Source: an uncultured Actinomycetes bacterium (GTDB lineage Bacteria > Actinomycetota > Thermoleophilia > Solirubrobacterales > 70-9). From it: a stretch of DNA of 64,000 nt. Position 1 is the first letter of the stretch. Every line of letters starts with the position of its first letter. The notes beneath the pieces are model-generated. The model searched no databases. It saw only the letters and a program-made list of their open reading frames with translations, and was not told the origin of the DNA. The DNA is taken from assembly GCA_946482365.1 (NCBI GenBank), contig CAMLQY010000002.1, positions 1-64,000 on the forward strand. Reading direction: 5' to 3'. Below, one piece after another: positions 50,036-59,181 of the stretch. Made by a program: the position numbers and the translations under genes.

Positions 50036-50968
50036 ATGAAGGCACTGGTGACAGGCGGCGCGGGCTTCATCGGCTCAAATCTCGTCGACGCCCTGCTGGC
50101 GCGGGGCGACGCGGTGACGGTCGTCGACGACCTCTCGACCGGTCGGCGACAGAACCTCGACGGGGCGCTGGCGAGCGGTGCGACCCTGATCGAGGCGGAC
50201 ATCCGCGACCGCTCCACGATGGAGGAGCTGGTCGCCGGCGAGCGGCCGGAGGTCGTCTTCCACCTCGCCGCGCAGATCGACGTGCGCAAGTCGGTTGCCG
50301 ACCCCGCCTTCGACGCCTCGGTCAACGTCGGCGGCACCTCCAACGTGCTCGAGGCGGCGCGCGCCGGGGCCTCGCGACGCGTCGTCTTCGTCTCCACCGG
50401 CGGCGCGATCTACGGCGAGGGCGAGGGCAAGGCGCTGCCGCTGGGCGAGGACGCCCCGGTCGAACCGCTCTCCCCCTACGGTCAGAGCAAGTTCGCCGGC
50501 GAGGGGTACCTGGCCCTGTACGAGCGGCTCTACGGCCTCTCCACCGTCGCCCTGCGCCTGGGCAACGTCTACGGCCCCCGCCAGGACCCGCTCGGCGAGG
50601 CTGGCGTTATCGCGATCTTCTGCGGACGGCTGCGCGCCGGCGAGCGTCCGACCGTGTTCGGCAACGGCAGGCAGACCCGCGACTACATATACGTGGGCGA
50701 CGTGGTCGCCGCGGCGATCGCGGCGGCGGAGTCCGAGGCGACCGGCCCGATCAACGTCGGCACCGGCATCGAGACCGACGTTCTCGAGCTGGCCCGCCTG
50801 CTCGGCGAGCTGGGCGGCGCCGAGAGCTTCGAGCCCGAGCTCGCCCCCGCCCGCACCGGCGAGGTGCAGCGGATCTCGATCGACCCGGGGCGAGCCGAGC
50901 GGGAGCTCGGCTGGAAGGCGCAGACCCGCCTCGAGGACGGCCTTCGCCTGACGCTGGCCTCGATCTGA
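50036..50968 (+). CDS. NAD-dependent epimerase/dehydratase, UDP-glucose 4-epimerase-like
   Basis: 310 residues from ATG at 50036. Rossmann motif VTGGAGFIGSNLVDALL, then VVDDLSTG, FHLAAQIDV, the catalytic Ser in VFVSTGGAIYG and YGQSKFAGE (YxxxK). NVYGPRQDP and DYIYVGDVV are typical of GalE-like sugar epimerases. It probably interconverts UDP-sugars for glycans, consistent with the glycosyltransferase 5 kb away; the exact sugar is unknown. Confidence 0.88.
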   Translation: MKALVTGGAGFIGSNLVDALLARGDAVTVVDDLSTGRRQNLDGALASGATLIEADIRDRSTMEELVAGERPEVVFHLAAQIDVRKSVADPAFDASVNVGGTSNVLEAARAGASRRVVFVSTGGAIYGEGEGKALPLGEDAPVEPLSPYGQSKFAGEGYLALYERLYGLSTVALRLGNVYGPRQDPLGEAGVIAIFCGRLRAGERPTVFGNGRQTRDYIYVGDVVAAAIAAAESEATGPINVGTGIETDVLELARLLGELGGAESFEPELAPARTGEVQRISIDPGRAERELGWKAQTRLEDGLRLTLASI

Positions 50969-50982
50969 ACACTGCCAACCTG

Positions 50983-51029
50983 GGGTGCAACGTTTTGGGT
51001 GTGAAATAGACCCCCTACGCGTTGCACCC
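50983..51029. repeat. Palindromic repeat B3 (inverted relative to B1 and B2)
   Basis: GGGTGCAACG and CGTTGCACCC, perfect 10-bp ends 27 bp apart. The reverse complement of the middle (GGGGGTCTATTTCACACCC) matches B2. It follows the epimerase stop. Confidence 0.85.
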
Positions 51030-51061
51030 GGGAGGTGGGCGGGGATCACTAGGCTTTCCCT

Positions 51062-51808
51062 ATGCCCGCTCAGGCCTATGCCGGCAAGGAGTGCGTCTGC
51101 CAGCTGCGCAAGGGGATCTGCGACCAGTCCTGCGTGCGGGACATGCTCGAGACCCCCTTCTACATCGCCTGCCTGAAGCTGAAGGGAAGGCGCTGCCTGG
51201 TCGTCGGCGGCGGCGACATCGGGCTGGAGAAGGTCGAGGGGCTACTCGCCTGTGACGCTGACGTGACGCTGATCGCGCCGGTCGCCCACCCGGAGCTGGA
51301 GAGCCTCGCGGCGGAGGGCTCGATCGAGTGGGAGAAGCGTGCCTACGCGGGCGCCGCCGACCTCGAGGGCGCCTTCATGGTGATCGCCGCGACCGACGAC
51401 AGCGAGGTCAACATCGGGGTCTTCGACGACGCCGAGAAGCGGGCGATGCTGGTCAACGTCGTCGACGTGCCGCCGCTGTGCAACTTCATCCTGCCGGCGA
51501 TCGTGCGCACCGGTCCGCTGGCGATCGCGATCTCAACGGCCGGCGCCTCGCCCGCCCTGGCGAAGCGGATGAAGCGCGAGATCTCCGAGCTGTTCGGCGA
51601 GGAGTACGCGCGCCTCGCGGTGATCCTCAACGACGCCCGCGGCTGGGCCAAGGGGACGCTGCCGACCTACCAGGACCGCAAGGAGTTCTTCGAGGGGATC
51701 GTCAACGGCGACCCCGACCCGGTCGCCCTCATCCGCGAGGACCGCGAGGCGGAGCTGCTGGCTTTGATCGCGGCCGCCAAGGAGCGCGCCGCGGCGGCTC
51801 TGGCGTAA
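51062..51808 (+). CDS. Precorrin-2 dehydrogenase / siroheme synthase N-domain (Met8-type)
   Basis: 248 residues. [34 protein letters not shown] is the NAD-binding start. [12 protein letters not shown] and [44 protein letters not shown] are the Met8/CysG core. The Asp needed for dehydrogenase and chelatase activity is in VDVPP. An additional N-terminal 27 residues hold [14 protein letters not shown]; an ATG at 51143 would skip it. The enzyme oxidises precorrin-2 toward siroheme. No methyltransferase domain is fused. Confidence 0.87.
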   Translation: MPAQAYAGKECVCQLRKGICDQSCVRDMLETPFYIACLKLKGRRCLVVGGGDIGLEKVEGLLACDADVTLIAPVAHPELESLAAEGSIEWEKRAYAGAADLEGAFMVIAATDDSEVNIGVFDDAEKRAMLVNVVDVPPLCNFILPAIVRTGPLAIAISTAGASPALAKRMKREISELFGEEYARLAVILNDARGWAKGTLPTYQDRKEFFEGIVNGDPDPVALIREDREAELLALIAAAKERAAAALA

Positions 51809-51812
51809 CCCG

Positions 51813-51859
51813 TTCCGGTGCGCCTTTACCCCGTCATGAGGGGATAAAGCGCACCGGAA
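51813..51859. repeat. Palindromic repeat A3
   Basis: TTCCGGTGCGCCTTTACCCC and its near complement GGGGATAAAGCGCACCGGAA, 7-nt loop. It lies between the convergent ends of the siroheme gene and the hemolysin III gene, a natural bidirectional terminator position. Confidence 0.88.
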
Positions 51860-51868
51860 GCGTTGTGT

Positions 51869-52576
51869 TCAGGCGGCCGGCAGGGCGAAGAAGGCGACCG
51901 CCGCGAAGTGGGCTGCGGCTGCTGCGATTACGAGGAGGTGGAAGACCTCGTGGTAGCCGAAGACGCGGGGGTTGGGGTCGGGGCGCTGGGTGGCGTAGAC
52001 GACGGCGCCGGCGGTGTAGAGGAGGCCGCCGAAGGCGACGAGGAGCGTGCCGGTCATCCCCATCTCATCCCAGAGCCCGGGGAAGGCGACGGCGGCGACC
52101 CAGCCCAGCGAGATGTAGATCAGCGCCGCGACCCATTTCGGATGGTCGATCCAGACCATCTCGACCACTGCGCCGGCGATCGCCCCGATCCAGACGACTA
52201 CCAGGATCGCGTCCGCGAGCGGCCCGTCGAGCGCGAGCAGGGCGAACGGCGTGTAGGTGCCGGCGATGAGGAAGAAGATCATCGAGTGGTCGAGGCGGCG
52301 CATCCAGCGGCGCACGTCGGGTCGCTTCCAGTCGACCCGGTGGTAGAGGGCGCTGGTGCCGAGCAGGGCGGAGAGGCTGACCGCGTAGATCGCGACGGCC
52401 AGGGTCGCCTCCGGCGTCTCCGCGGCGACGATCAGGCCGGCGCCGAGGAAGAGCGAGACGAAGAAGGCCCACTCGTGCGAGACGCCGCGCAGCCTCGGCT
52501 TGACCGCGGCGATCGCCTCCGCTGCAACTTCCTTTGCAGATTCCGCCTTCTCGGCTGCCCTTGCCCGCTCCATCAC
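51869..52576 (-). CDS. Hemolysin III (PAQR-like) membrane protein
   Basis: 235 residues, seven helices. Family residues: RGVSHEWAFFVSL (His), SALLGTSALYHRVDW (Ser/His), DHSMIFFLIAGTYTPF, and FGYHEVFHLLVIAAAAAH. The His residues and Asp would bind a metal in the hydrolase-like core. The biological role in bacteria is unclear. It is divergent from nrdJ. Confidence 0.9.
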   Translation of the reverse strand: MMERARAAEKAESAKEVAAEAIAAVKPRLRGVSHEWAFFVSLFLGAGLIVAAETPEATLAVAIYAVSLSALLGTSALYHRVDWKRPDVRRWMRRLDHSMIFFLIAGTYTPFALLALDGPLADAILVVVWIGAIAGAVVEMVWIDHPKWVAALIYISLGWVAAVAFPGLWDEMGMTGTLLVAFGGLLYTAGAVVYATQRPDPNPRVFGYHEVFHLLVIAAAAAHFAAVAFFALPAA

Positions 52577-52704
52577 CTTGTCACCATAGAGGGAGACGGA
52601 GCGAAGTTTGCGGCAATTGCGGGGTCGCGCACAACAAAGTACGTCCGACTCGACAACGATCCTGGGCAGCTCCCCCTAAAAGTCGCCGCGAGAGGAGAAG
52701 TTCG

Positions 52705-55542
52705 ATGTCCAAGACCGCCACCAGCACCCCCCAGTCCGGTCTGCAGGGCCTCTCGGTCGAGCGCAGATTTTCGACCGCCGGGACCCACCCCTTCGACGAG
52801 ATCGAGTGGGAGGCGCGCGATGCCGTGATCGGCAATCCCGAGAGCCCTGCCTTCGAGCAGCGCGGGGTCGAGTTCCCGGTGAGCTGGTCCCAGAACGCGA
52901 CCAACATCGTCGCCCAGAAGTACTTCCGCGGGCAGCTCGGCACCGAGAAGAGGGAGTCCTCGGTGAAACAGATGATCGGCCGCGTCGCGGGGACGATCTC
53001 CGAGTGGGGGCGCAAGGGCGGCTACTTCGCCTCCGAGGAGGACGCCGACGCCTTCGAGGCCGAGCTGACCTCGATCCTGCTCAACCAGAAGGCGGCCTTC
53101 AACTCGCCGGTCTGGTTCAACGTCGGCTTCGAGGAGCGGCCGCAGTGCTCGGCCTGCTTCATCCTCAGCGTCGAGGACAACATGGACTCGATCCTCGCCT
53201 GGAACACCAAGGAGGGCAAGATCTTCCGCGGCGGCTCGGGCTCGGGGATCAACCTCTCCAACATCCGCGGCTCGATGGAGCAGCTGGCCAAGGGCGGCAC
53301 GGCAAGCGGCCCGGTCAGCTTCATGCGCGGCGCCGACTCCTGGGCGGGCACGATCAAGTCCGGTGGCAAGACCCGGCGGGCGGCGAAGATGGTCGTGCTC
53401 GACGTCGACCACCCCGACATCGAGCACTTCATCTGGTGCAAGGCCGACGAGGAGAAGAAGGCCGAGGCGCTGCGCGACGCCGGCTTCGACATGTCGATCG
53501 ACGGCGAGGGCTTCACCTCGATCCAGTACCAGAACGCCAACAACTCGGTGCGGGTCAGCGACGAGTTCATGGAGGCGGTCGAGGCCGGCGAGGACTGGCA
53601 CCTGACCGCGCGCACCGACGGCGCGGTCGTGAAGACCGTCGACGCGCGCGAGCTGATGAACCAGATCGCCGACGCCGCCTGGCGCTGCGCCGACCCCGGC
53701 GTCCAGTACGACACGATCATCAACCGCTGGCACACCTGCCCGGAGTCGGGCCGGATCAACGCCTCCAACCCCTGCAGCGAGTACATGCACGTCGACGACT
53801 CGGCCTGCAACCTCGCCTCGCTCAACCTGATGAAATTCCGCCGCGAGGACGGGTCGTTCGACGTCGAGGACTTCGAGCACGCCGTCGACATCGTCTTCCT
53901 CGCCCAGGAGATCGTCGTCGGCTTCTCCTCCTACCCGACCGAGGAGATCACCGAGAACGCAAACAAGTTCCGCCAGCTCGGCCTCGGCTACGCCAACCTC
54001 GGCGCCCTGCTGATGTCCGACGGGCTGCCCTACGACTCCGACGAGGGCCGCAACGTCGCCGCCGCGATCACGGCGCTGATGACCGGCCGCGCCTACCGCC
54101 AGTCGGCGCTGATCGCCGCCGGGGCGACCGGGCCCTACGAGGAGTACGAGCGCAACCGCGAGCCACACAACGGGGTGATGCGGATGCACCGCGACGCCTC
54201 CTACGACGTCGACCCGACCGGGATCAAGGGCGACCTGCTCGAGGCGGCGCAGCGCTCCTGGGACGAAGCGGTCGAGCTGGGCGAGGAGCACGGCTACCGC
54301 AACGCGCAGGCGACGGTGCTGGCGCCGACCGGCACGATCAGCTTCCTGATGGACTGCGACACGACCGGGATCGAGCCCGACTTCTCCCTGGTCAAGTTCA
54401 AGGAGCTGGTCGGCGGCGGGCAGATGACGATCGTCAACAAGTCGGTGCCGCTGGCCCTGCGCACGCTCGGCTACGCCGAGCCGCAGGTCGAGCAGATCGA
54501 CGCCTACATCGCCGAGAACAGCACGATCGTCGGCGCCCCGGACCTGAAGGACGAGCACCTGCCGGTCTTCGACGTAGCGGTGGGAGAGCGGGCGATCTCC
54601 CACACCGGCCACATCGACATGATGGCGGCGACGCAGCCATTCATCTCGGGCGCGATCTCCAAGACGGTCAACCTGCCGCAGACGGCCACGGTCGAGGACA
54701 TCGCCGACGCCTACACGCGCGGCTGGAAGGGCGGCCTGAAGGCGCTCGCCATCTATCGCGACGGCTCGAAGACCGCGCAGGCGCTGCGCACCGACGCGCA
54801 GGAGGAGAAGGCGGCCGAGGCCACCGCGGAGGCGCCGGCGCCGGTGCGCAAGAAGATGCCGCGCGAGCGCGAATCGATCACCCACAAGTTCTCGATCGCC
54901 GGCCACGAGGGCTACATCACCGCCGGCAAGTACGAGGACGGCTCGGTCGGCGAGATCTTCCTCACCGACATCGGCAAGGAGGGCTCGACGATGCGCGGGC
55001 TGCTCAACGCCTTCGCCACGGCGATCTCGATCGGGCTGCAGTACGGCGTGCCGCTCGAGGTCTTCGTGCGCAAGTTCAGCTACATGCGCTTCGAGCCGGA
55101 GGGCATCACCGGCAACCCGGAGATCCCCTTCGCCAAGTCGATGCCCGACTACATCATGCGCTGGCTGGCCAGCCGCTTCATCGACGACACCGAAACGCTG
55201 GAGGACCTCGGCATCCTCACCACCGAGGTGCGGGCCAAGCGGGACGCAGAGACCACCCAGCTCGGCCTCGGCGTCGACACCAGCGGCGGCACCGCGGGCC
55301 CGGCCAACGGAGGGGGCAACGGCCACTCCAAGCCCGGCAACGGCGCCGGCGAAGCCGCAAAGGCCGGCGGCGGCCAGGCGGTGCCGGCATCGGCGGCCTT
55401 CACCGAAACCCCGCCCGTGGTCCCCGCCAAGATGTCCGGCCTCGACCTCGGCCCCGCCTGCGAGCAGTGCGGCGGGATGATGCAGCGCACGGGCAGCTGC
55501 TACACGTGCTCGTCGTGCGGCAACAACACCGGCTGCGGCTGA
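52705..55542 (+). CDS. nrdJ: Adenosylcobalamin-dependent ribonucleotide reductase
   Basis: 945 residues from ATG at 52705. KAAFNSPVWFNVGFEERPQCSACFIL has the substrate-side Cys; NASNPCSEYMHVDDSACNLASLNL contains the thiyl Cys and the catalytic Asn/Glu. ATVLAPTGTISFLMDCDTTGIEPDF is the NrdJ core. The C-terminal ribbon CEQCGG...CYTCSSCGNNTGCG carries redox cysteines. A low-complexity linker precedes it. It makes deoxyribonucleotides using B12 and needs no O2 or separate radical subunit. No cobalamin riboswitch is recognisable in the 128-bp upstream gap. Confidence 0.95.
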   Translation: MSKTATSTPQSGLQGLSVERRFSTAGTHPFDEIEWEARDAVIGNPESPAFEQRGVEFPVSWSQNATNIVAQKYFRGQLGTEKRESSVKQMIGRVAGTISEWGRKGGYFASEEDADAFEAELTSILLNQKAAFNSPVWFNVGFEERPQCSACFILSVEDNMDSILAWNTKEGKIFRGGSGSGINLSNIRGSMEQLAKGGTASGPVSFMRGADSWAGTIKSGGKTRRAAKMVVLDVDHPDIEHFIWCKADEEKKAEALRDAGFDMSIDGEGFTSIQYQNANNSVRVSDEFMEAVEAGEDWHLTARTDGAVVKTVDARELMNQIADAAWRCADPGVQYDTIINRWHTCPESGRINASNPCSEYMHVDDSACNLASLNLMKFRREDGSFDVEDFEHAVDIVFLAQEIVVGFSSYPTEEITENANKFRQLGLGYANLGALLMSDGLPYDSDEGRNVAAAITALMTGRAYRQSALIAAGATGPYEEYERNREPHNGVMRMHRDASYDVDPTGIKGDLLEAAQRSWDEAVELGEEHGYRNAQATVLAPTGTISFLMDCDTTGIEPDFSLVKFKELVGGGQMTIVNKSVPLALRTLGYAEPQVEQIDAYIAENSTIVGAPDLKDEHLPVFDVAVGERAISHTGHIDMMAATQPFISGAISKTVNLPQTATVEDIADAYTRGWKGGLKALAIYRDGSKTAQALRTDAQEEKAAEATAEAPAPVRKKMPRERESITHKFSIAGHEGYITAGKYEDGSVGEIFLTDIGKEGSTMRGLLNAFATAISIGLQYGVPLEVFVRKFSYMRFEPEGITGNPEIPFAKSMPDYIMRWLASRFIDDTETLEDLGILTTEVRAKRDAETTQLGLGVDTSGGTAGPANGGGNGHSKPGNGAGEAAKAGGGQAVPASAAFTETPPVVPAKMSGLDLGPACEQCGGMMQRTGSCYTCSSCGNNTGCG

Positions 55543-55545
55543 GGC

Positions 55546-55935
55546 TCAGTACCGGGCGGAGACCGAGAGGTCGACCTGGCAGCGGAAGGTGTCGTCGCCG
55601 TCGTGGACGGTGGCGGCGGTCACCTGGGCGTGGTAGATGCCCGCGAGAAAGCTGCCCTCGATCTTCCAGGCACCTGACGCGTTGGCCTTCGCGGTCCCGA
55701 CCAGTTCGTCCGCGCCACCCGAGTAGGGCTCCATGAAGAGCCTCACTTTCCGCCCCGCCCGGCATTTTTTCTGAGCTGCGGTCACCTTGCCGGTGAATTC
55801 GGTCCCCTTGCCCGATTTGATCGTCACGGTGGATTTGACTTTCGTGACGTGCGCGTGGCCGATCGCCGAACCGGCGACCGGCAGGGCCAGGGCGATCGCG
55901 CTCAGGGGAACGAGAAACCATCGGGACCGGGACAT
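55546..55935 (-). CDS. Secreted protein, possible carbohydrate-binding or Ig-like fold
   Basis: 129 residues from ATG at 55935, preceded by GAGGAGG with 6 nt spacing. Signal peptide ends near IGHAH. The mature part is VKSTVTIKSGKGTEFTGKVTAAQKKCRAGRKVRLF, then WKIEGSFLAGIYHAQVTAATV and FRCQVDLSVSARY, a beta-strand-rich domain with two Cys. It resembles small secreted beta-sandwich proteins of actinobacteria. Function unknown. Confidence 0.7.
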   Translation of the reverse strand: MSRSRWFLVPLSAIALALPVAGSAIGHAHVTKVKSTVTIKSGKGTEFTGKVTAAQKKCRAGRKVRLFMEPYSGGADELVGTAKANASGAWKIEGSFLAGIYHAQVTAATVHDGDDTFRCQVDLSVSARY

Positions 55936-55978
55936 TTCCATCCTCCTCGGGGTTGGGACTCGGGCCGAGCCTAACCTC

Positions 55979-56469
55979 TCATCCCTCGCCTCGCGCCTCT
56001 CGCAGGCGCTGCAGGTCAATCAGGTCCTGCGGTCGTCCCGCCTGCTCCTTGAGAGCGACGAGCCCATCGTAGTCCACGACCTTGAGGGTCAGGCCGCCGA
56101 TCTCAGCCTCGACGGCGGCCGGCGCAAGCTTCTCCCATAGAAGGTCGTCGCCGAGCGCCTGCATGATGTCGAAGCGCCCAAGCCGGGTGTTCAGCACCCA
56201 GTTGCCGCCGAGCGCCAGGGCGTCGGGGTCCAGGGGATCTGGGAGCTCCTCATCCTCGAACTTCTCCGTCCCGTCGACTTGGGCATCAAGCGCGACGAGC
56301 ACTTTGGCCAGCCTCGCGAGATTGTCCGGATCGGGGCTGGGAACGATGTCGACGTCCTTCGTGCCTCGAACGAATCCGTGGAAGCCGACCGCCACTCCAC
56401 CGATGATCAGGAACTCGACGTCGTCCCCGGCAGGGTCTCGAGAATTCCCTGTATATCGAGATCAGACAC
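55979..56469 (-). pseudogene. Nucleotidyltransferase (AbiEii/DUF6036-like), frameshifted near the start
   Basis: The main frame has FLIIGGVAVGFHGFVRGTKDVDIVPSPD, the GG...GT(K)D-D motif of minimal nucleotidyltransferases, and later LKVVDYDGLVALKEQAGRPQDLIDLQRL. No start precedes FLIIGG in this frame. A GTG at 56469 (SDLDIQGILETLPG) fits the family N-terminus but is out of frame; one missing base near GGGGACGAC would join them. It overlaps the small gene at 56462. An alternative GTG at 56395 would give a truncated protein. Confidence 0.65.
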
Positions 56470-56650
56470 TCCGCTGGCGACGTCCAGCCTCTGCAACGCG
56501 GGACATGAACCTGGACAGCTCGATGACCTGTTCCGCACGCTGAGACGGAGTCAGCTCCACGAAGTCGCGGCGCAGGGCAGCACGCTCGGCCCTTTCATCC
56601 GGCGTCCAATTCCCGGTTCGCTTCGGGCGCTCCATGTCAAAAAGGTACAT
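56462..56650 (-). CDS. Small helical protein paired with the nucleotidyltransferase
   Basis: 62 residues (or 57 from Met at 56635). Charged and helical: WTPDERAERAALRRDFVELTPSQRAEQVIELSRFMSRVAEAG. Small proteins of this kind sit before AbiEii-like nucleotidyltransferases in other actinobacteria and may be antitoxin-like, which is inference. The stop lies inside the downstream start region (8-bp overlap). Confidence 0.55.
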   Translation of the reverse strand: MYLFDMERPKRTGNWTPDERAERAALRRDFVELTPSQRAEQVIELSRFMSRVAEAGRRQRSV

Positions 56651-56673
56651 CCACGCTCGGAAAGCGCAGAGGG

Positions 56674-58014
56674 TCAGTAGAGCACGACCTCGGCGTCGTG
56701 GCGCGGGGTCTCGGTTATGGCGCGGCGGAAGATTGGCTCGGGCTGGGGGTTGACCGGGCGGATCTGGTGGCGCTTGACCAGCTCACGGAGGACGACGGCC
56801 ATCTCGAACTGGGCGAAGGAGGCTCCGAGGCAGCGGCGGACGCCGCCGCCGAAGGGGATCCAGGTGTAGGTGCCGGGCGGGTTGTCGAGGAAGCGCTCGG
56901 GACGGAAGAGGTCCGGCTCCGGGTAGACCTCGGGGTTGCGGTGGACCAAGTAGACGCAAGGAGCCACGGAAACACCGGCCGGCAGCTCGTAGCCGCCGAT
57001 CTCGACCGGCTCGGTGAGCTTGCGAAGGACGATCGAGATCACCGGGCGCAGGCGCAGCGTCTCCTGGATCGTTGCGGTCAGGTACTCGTCGCGGCCCGCT
57101 TCGACTCCTCTACGCAGCCGCTCCAGCTTCTCGGGGTGGCGGACGAGGCGCTCGACCGCCCAGGCGAGCGAGGTGGCGGTCGTCTCGTGACCGGCGACGA
57201 GCAGGGTGAGCAGCTCGTCACGCATCTCCTCGTCGCTCATCGGGCTGCCGTCCTCATGATGAGCAGAGACCAGCAGCGAGAGGATGTCGTCCCTCTCCTC
57301 GACGTCGCCGGCACTCCGCCGCTCGGCTATCTCGCGGTAGATCAGCTCGTCGACCCGGTCGATGCGACGCCGGAACCAGGGCAGGCTGCGCACCCGGCTG
57401 GGACCGAACAGGATCACCGGCACGATCTGCCGGGGATCGGTGGTGAGGTTGAGGATGTCGCGCAGCGCCTCGCGAAGCTCGCTCTTCCTCCTACCCTCAC
57501 CGACGCCGAACACAGTGCGCAGGATGATCTCCAGCGTCATCGCCTGCATCCGCGGCCGCAGCTTGTACGGGGTGCCGGTCGGCCAGCGCTCGATCTCCTC
57601 TTCGGCCACCTCGGCCATCGTCTGCTCGTAGCCCTGCATGCGAGCGCCGTGGAAGGGCGGCAGCAGCAGCTTGCGCTGGCTCAGGTGAGGCTTCTCGTCG
57701 AGGACGAGGATCGAGTTGCGGCCGAGGATCGGGGCCACGATCTCGTTCGCCTCACCCGCGTGGAAGACCTTCGGGTCGCCGGTGAAGACCTGCTTGACCG
57801 CCTCGGGATCGGAAAGCATCACCCAGGTTCCTTCGTAGAAGATCTCGAGCTTGAAGACGTCGCCGTAGCGCTCGTGACAGGCGTAGAGAAGGCGCCTCGC
57901 CTGGCGAGACCAGAGAGCCGACTGGATCGCCTTGGGCAGCGGTGGGCCGGGGGGAAGCCGTCGCTCCGCTCCCCGGCTGGCCGGCCGCGGAGCGGTTGTG
58001 GTGGCTGCCTCCAT
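56674..58014 (-). CDS. Cytochrome P450
   Basis: 446 residues. I-helix LLVAGHETTATSLAW (acid-Thr pair changed to E-T), the ExxR motif ETLRLRP, the PERF motif DLFRPERFLDNPP, and the heme loop FGGGVRRCLG with Cys395. N-terminus RRLPPGPPLPKAIQS is the proline-rich hinge without a membrane anchor, so it is soluble. It resembles bacterial CYP of the CYP4/CYP102-like fold group. It is divergent from the esterase at 58098. No ferredoxin is adjacent. Substrate unknown. Confidence 0.92.
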   Translation of the reverse strand: MEAATTTAPRPASRGAERRLPPGPPLPKAIQSALWSRQARRLLYACHERYGDVFKLEIFYEGTWVMLSDPEAVKQVFTGDPKVFHAGEANEIVAPILGRNSILVLDEKPHLSQRKLLLPPFHGARMQGYEQTMAEVAEEEIERWPTGTPYKLRPRMQAMTLEIILRTVFGVGEGRRKSELREALRDILNLTTDPRQIVPVILFGPSRVRSLPWFRRRIDRVDELIYREIAERRSAGDVEERDDILSLLVSAHHEDGSPMSDEEMRDELLTLLVAGHETTATSLAWAVERLVRHPEKLERLRRGVEAGRDEYLTATIQETLRLRPVISIVLRKLTEPVEIGGYELPAGVSVAPCVYLVHRNPEVYPEPDLFRPERFLDNPPGTYTWIPFGGGVRRCLGASFAQFEMAVVLRELVKRHQIRPVNPQPEPIFRRAITETPRHDAEVVLY

Positions 58015-58097
58015 CGTGCCTTCACCTCAGGCTAGCGCGCAAATATGAACTTCTCGTTAGCTGGGTCACACTTCGATCGCATAGCCTGCCGGGAGCC

Positions 58098-59150
58098 GTG
58101 GCGCCCCCACAGCCTCCACCCCGCGTGCAGCACTGGATCGCCCGCCGCGCCTGCGGCATGAGCCCACGCACGCTGCGCCGGGTCCTCGGCGAGCCTCCCA
58201 GGCTCGACGGGCAGGAGCTAGCGCCGGACATCCAGATGCTGCTGCGGCTGGCAGCGCTGGAAGGAGAGTTCTCGCTGGTCGAGGGGCGCACGGTCGAGCA
58301 GGCGCGGGCGGAGAACCGGGCCGGGGTCCCGGTCGTCTGCGGGCCGCCGCTACCGATGGGCCGGGTCGAGAACATGGAGATTCCCGGGCCGGCCGGGCCG
58401 ATACCCGCCCGCCTCTACGTCGGTCTCGGCGCACCTCGCCCGCCGCAGCCCCTGCTCGTCTACTACCACGGCGGCGGCTGGGTGATCGGCGACCTGGAGA
58501 CCCACGACGGCCTCTGCCGCTTCCTCGCCGAGCACAGCGGCTGCCGGGTGCTCTCGATCGACTACCGGCTGGCTCCCGAGCATCCCTTCCCGGCCGCGGT
58601 CGAAGACGCGGTCGCCGCCTTCGCCTGGGCGGCCGAGCACGCGGCCGAGCTCGGGGCCGACCCGGCGCGGATCGCCGTCGGCGGAGACAGCGCCGGGGGG
58701 AACCTCTCGGCGGCCGTCTGCCTGCAGACGCGCGGAGACGGCCCACAGCCTGCGATGCAGATGCTCCTCTACCCCGTCACCGACGCGGTTGGCGGTCAGG
58801 CCTCGCGCGACGTCTTCGCCGAGGGCTTCCTGCTGACCCGCAACGACATGGACTGGTTCGAGGGCCACTACATCCCCGACGGCTGCGACGAAGGCGACCC
58901 GCGCATCTCGATGATGCGGGCGCCCGACGTCTCCAACCTGCCCCCCGCATATGTCGCCACGGCCGGGTTCGACCCGCTGCGCGACGAGGGCGAGATCTAC
59001 GCATCGCGGATGCGCGAGGCGGGCGGGAAGGTGGCACTCCAGCGCCACCCCGGACTGATCCACGGCTTCGCCAACCTAACCGCGATCTGCCCCAGCGCCC
59101 GCACAGCGATGCTTGAAGTTGCCGGGGCCCTCCGCATGTGCTTTGCCTGA
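58098..59150 (+). CDS. Alpha/beta hydrolase, hormone-sensitive lipase family
   Basis: 350 residues from GTG at 58098. Oxyanion motif LVYYHGGGWVIGDL, nucleophile GDSAGGNLSAAV, the Asp in TAGFDPLRDEGE and His in GLIHGFANL. The DYRLAPEHPFPAAVED motif is typical of bacterial HSL. It hydrolyses short-chain esters. A divergent promoter region with the P450 (58015-58097) suggests related metabolism. The end overlaps the CsoR box by one base. Confidence 0.9.
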   Translation: MAPPQPPPRVQHWIARRACGMSPRTLRRVLGEPPRLDGQELAPDIQMLLRLAALEGEFSLVEGRTVEQARAENRAGVPVVCGPPLPMGRVENMEIPGPAGPIPARLYVGLGAPRPPQPLLVYYHGGGWVIGDLETHDGLCRFLAEHSGCRVLSIDYRLAPEHPFPAAVEDAVAAFAWAAEHAAELGADPARIAVGGDSAGGNLSAAVCLQTRGDGPQPAMQMLLYPVTDAVGGQASRDVFAEGFLLTRNDMDWFEGHYIPDGCDEGDPRISMMRAPDVSNLPPAYVATAGFDPLRDEGEIYASRMREAGGKVALQRHPGLIHGFANLTAICPSARTAMLEVAGALRMCFA

Positions 59151-59166
59151 TACCCCCTAGGGGTAT
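59150..59166. promoter_or_regulatory. CsoR-type operator
   Basis: ATACCCC-CTA-GGGGTAT is a perfect inverted repeat and a match to the TACCCC...GGGGTA operators of copper-sensing CsoR. It lies 16 bp before the ATG of the operon that encodes a CsoR. Confidence 0.85.
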
Positions 59167-59181
59167 GCAATACTGGGCGGC

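Noticed and set aside
49957..50397. Upstream extension of the topA frame
   Set aside because: It overlaps the epimerase gene and has shadow composition; the ATG at 49956 gives the exact family start.
52577..52704. Cobalamin riboswitch before nrdJ
   Set aside because: The gap is only 128 bp and I see no B12-box-like sequence or the expected multi-stem fold.
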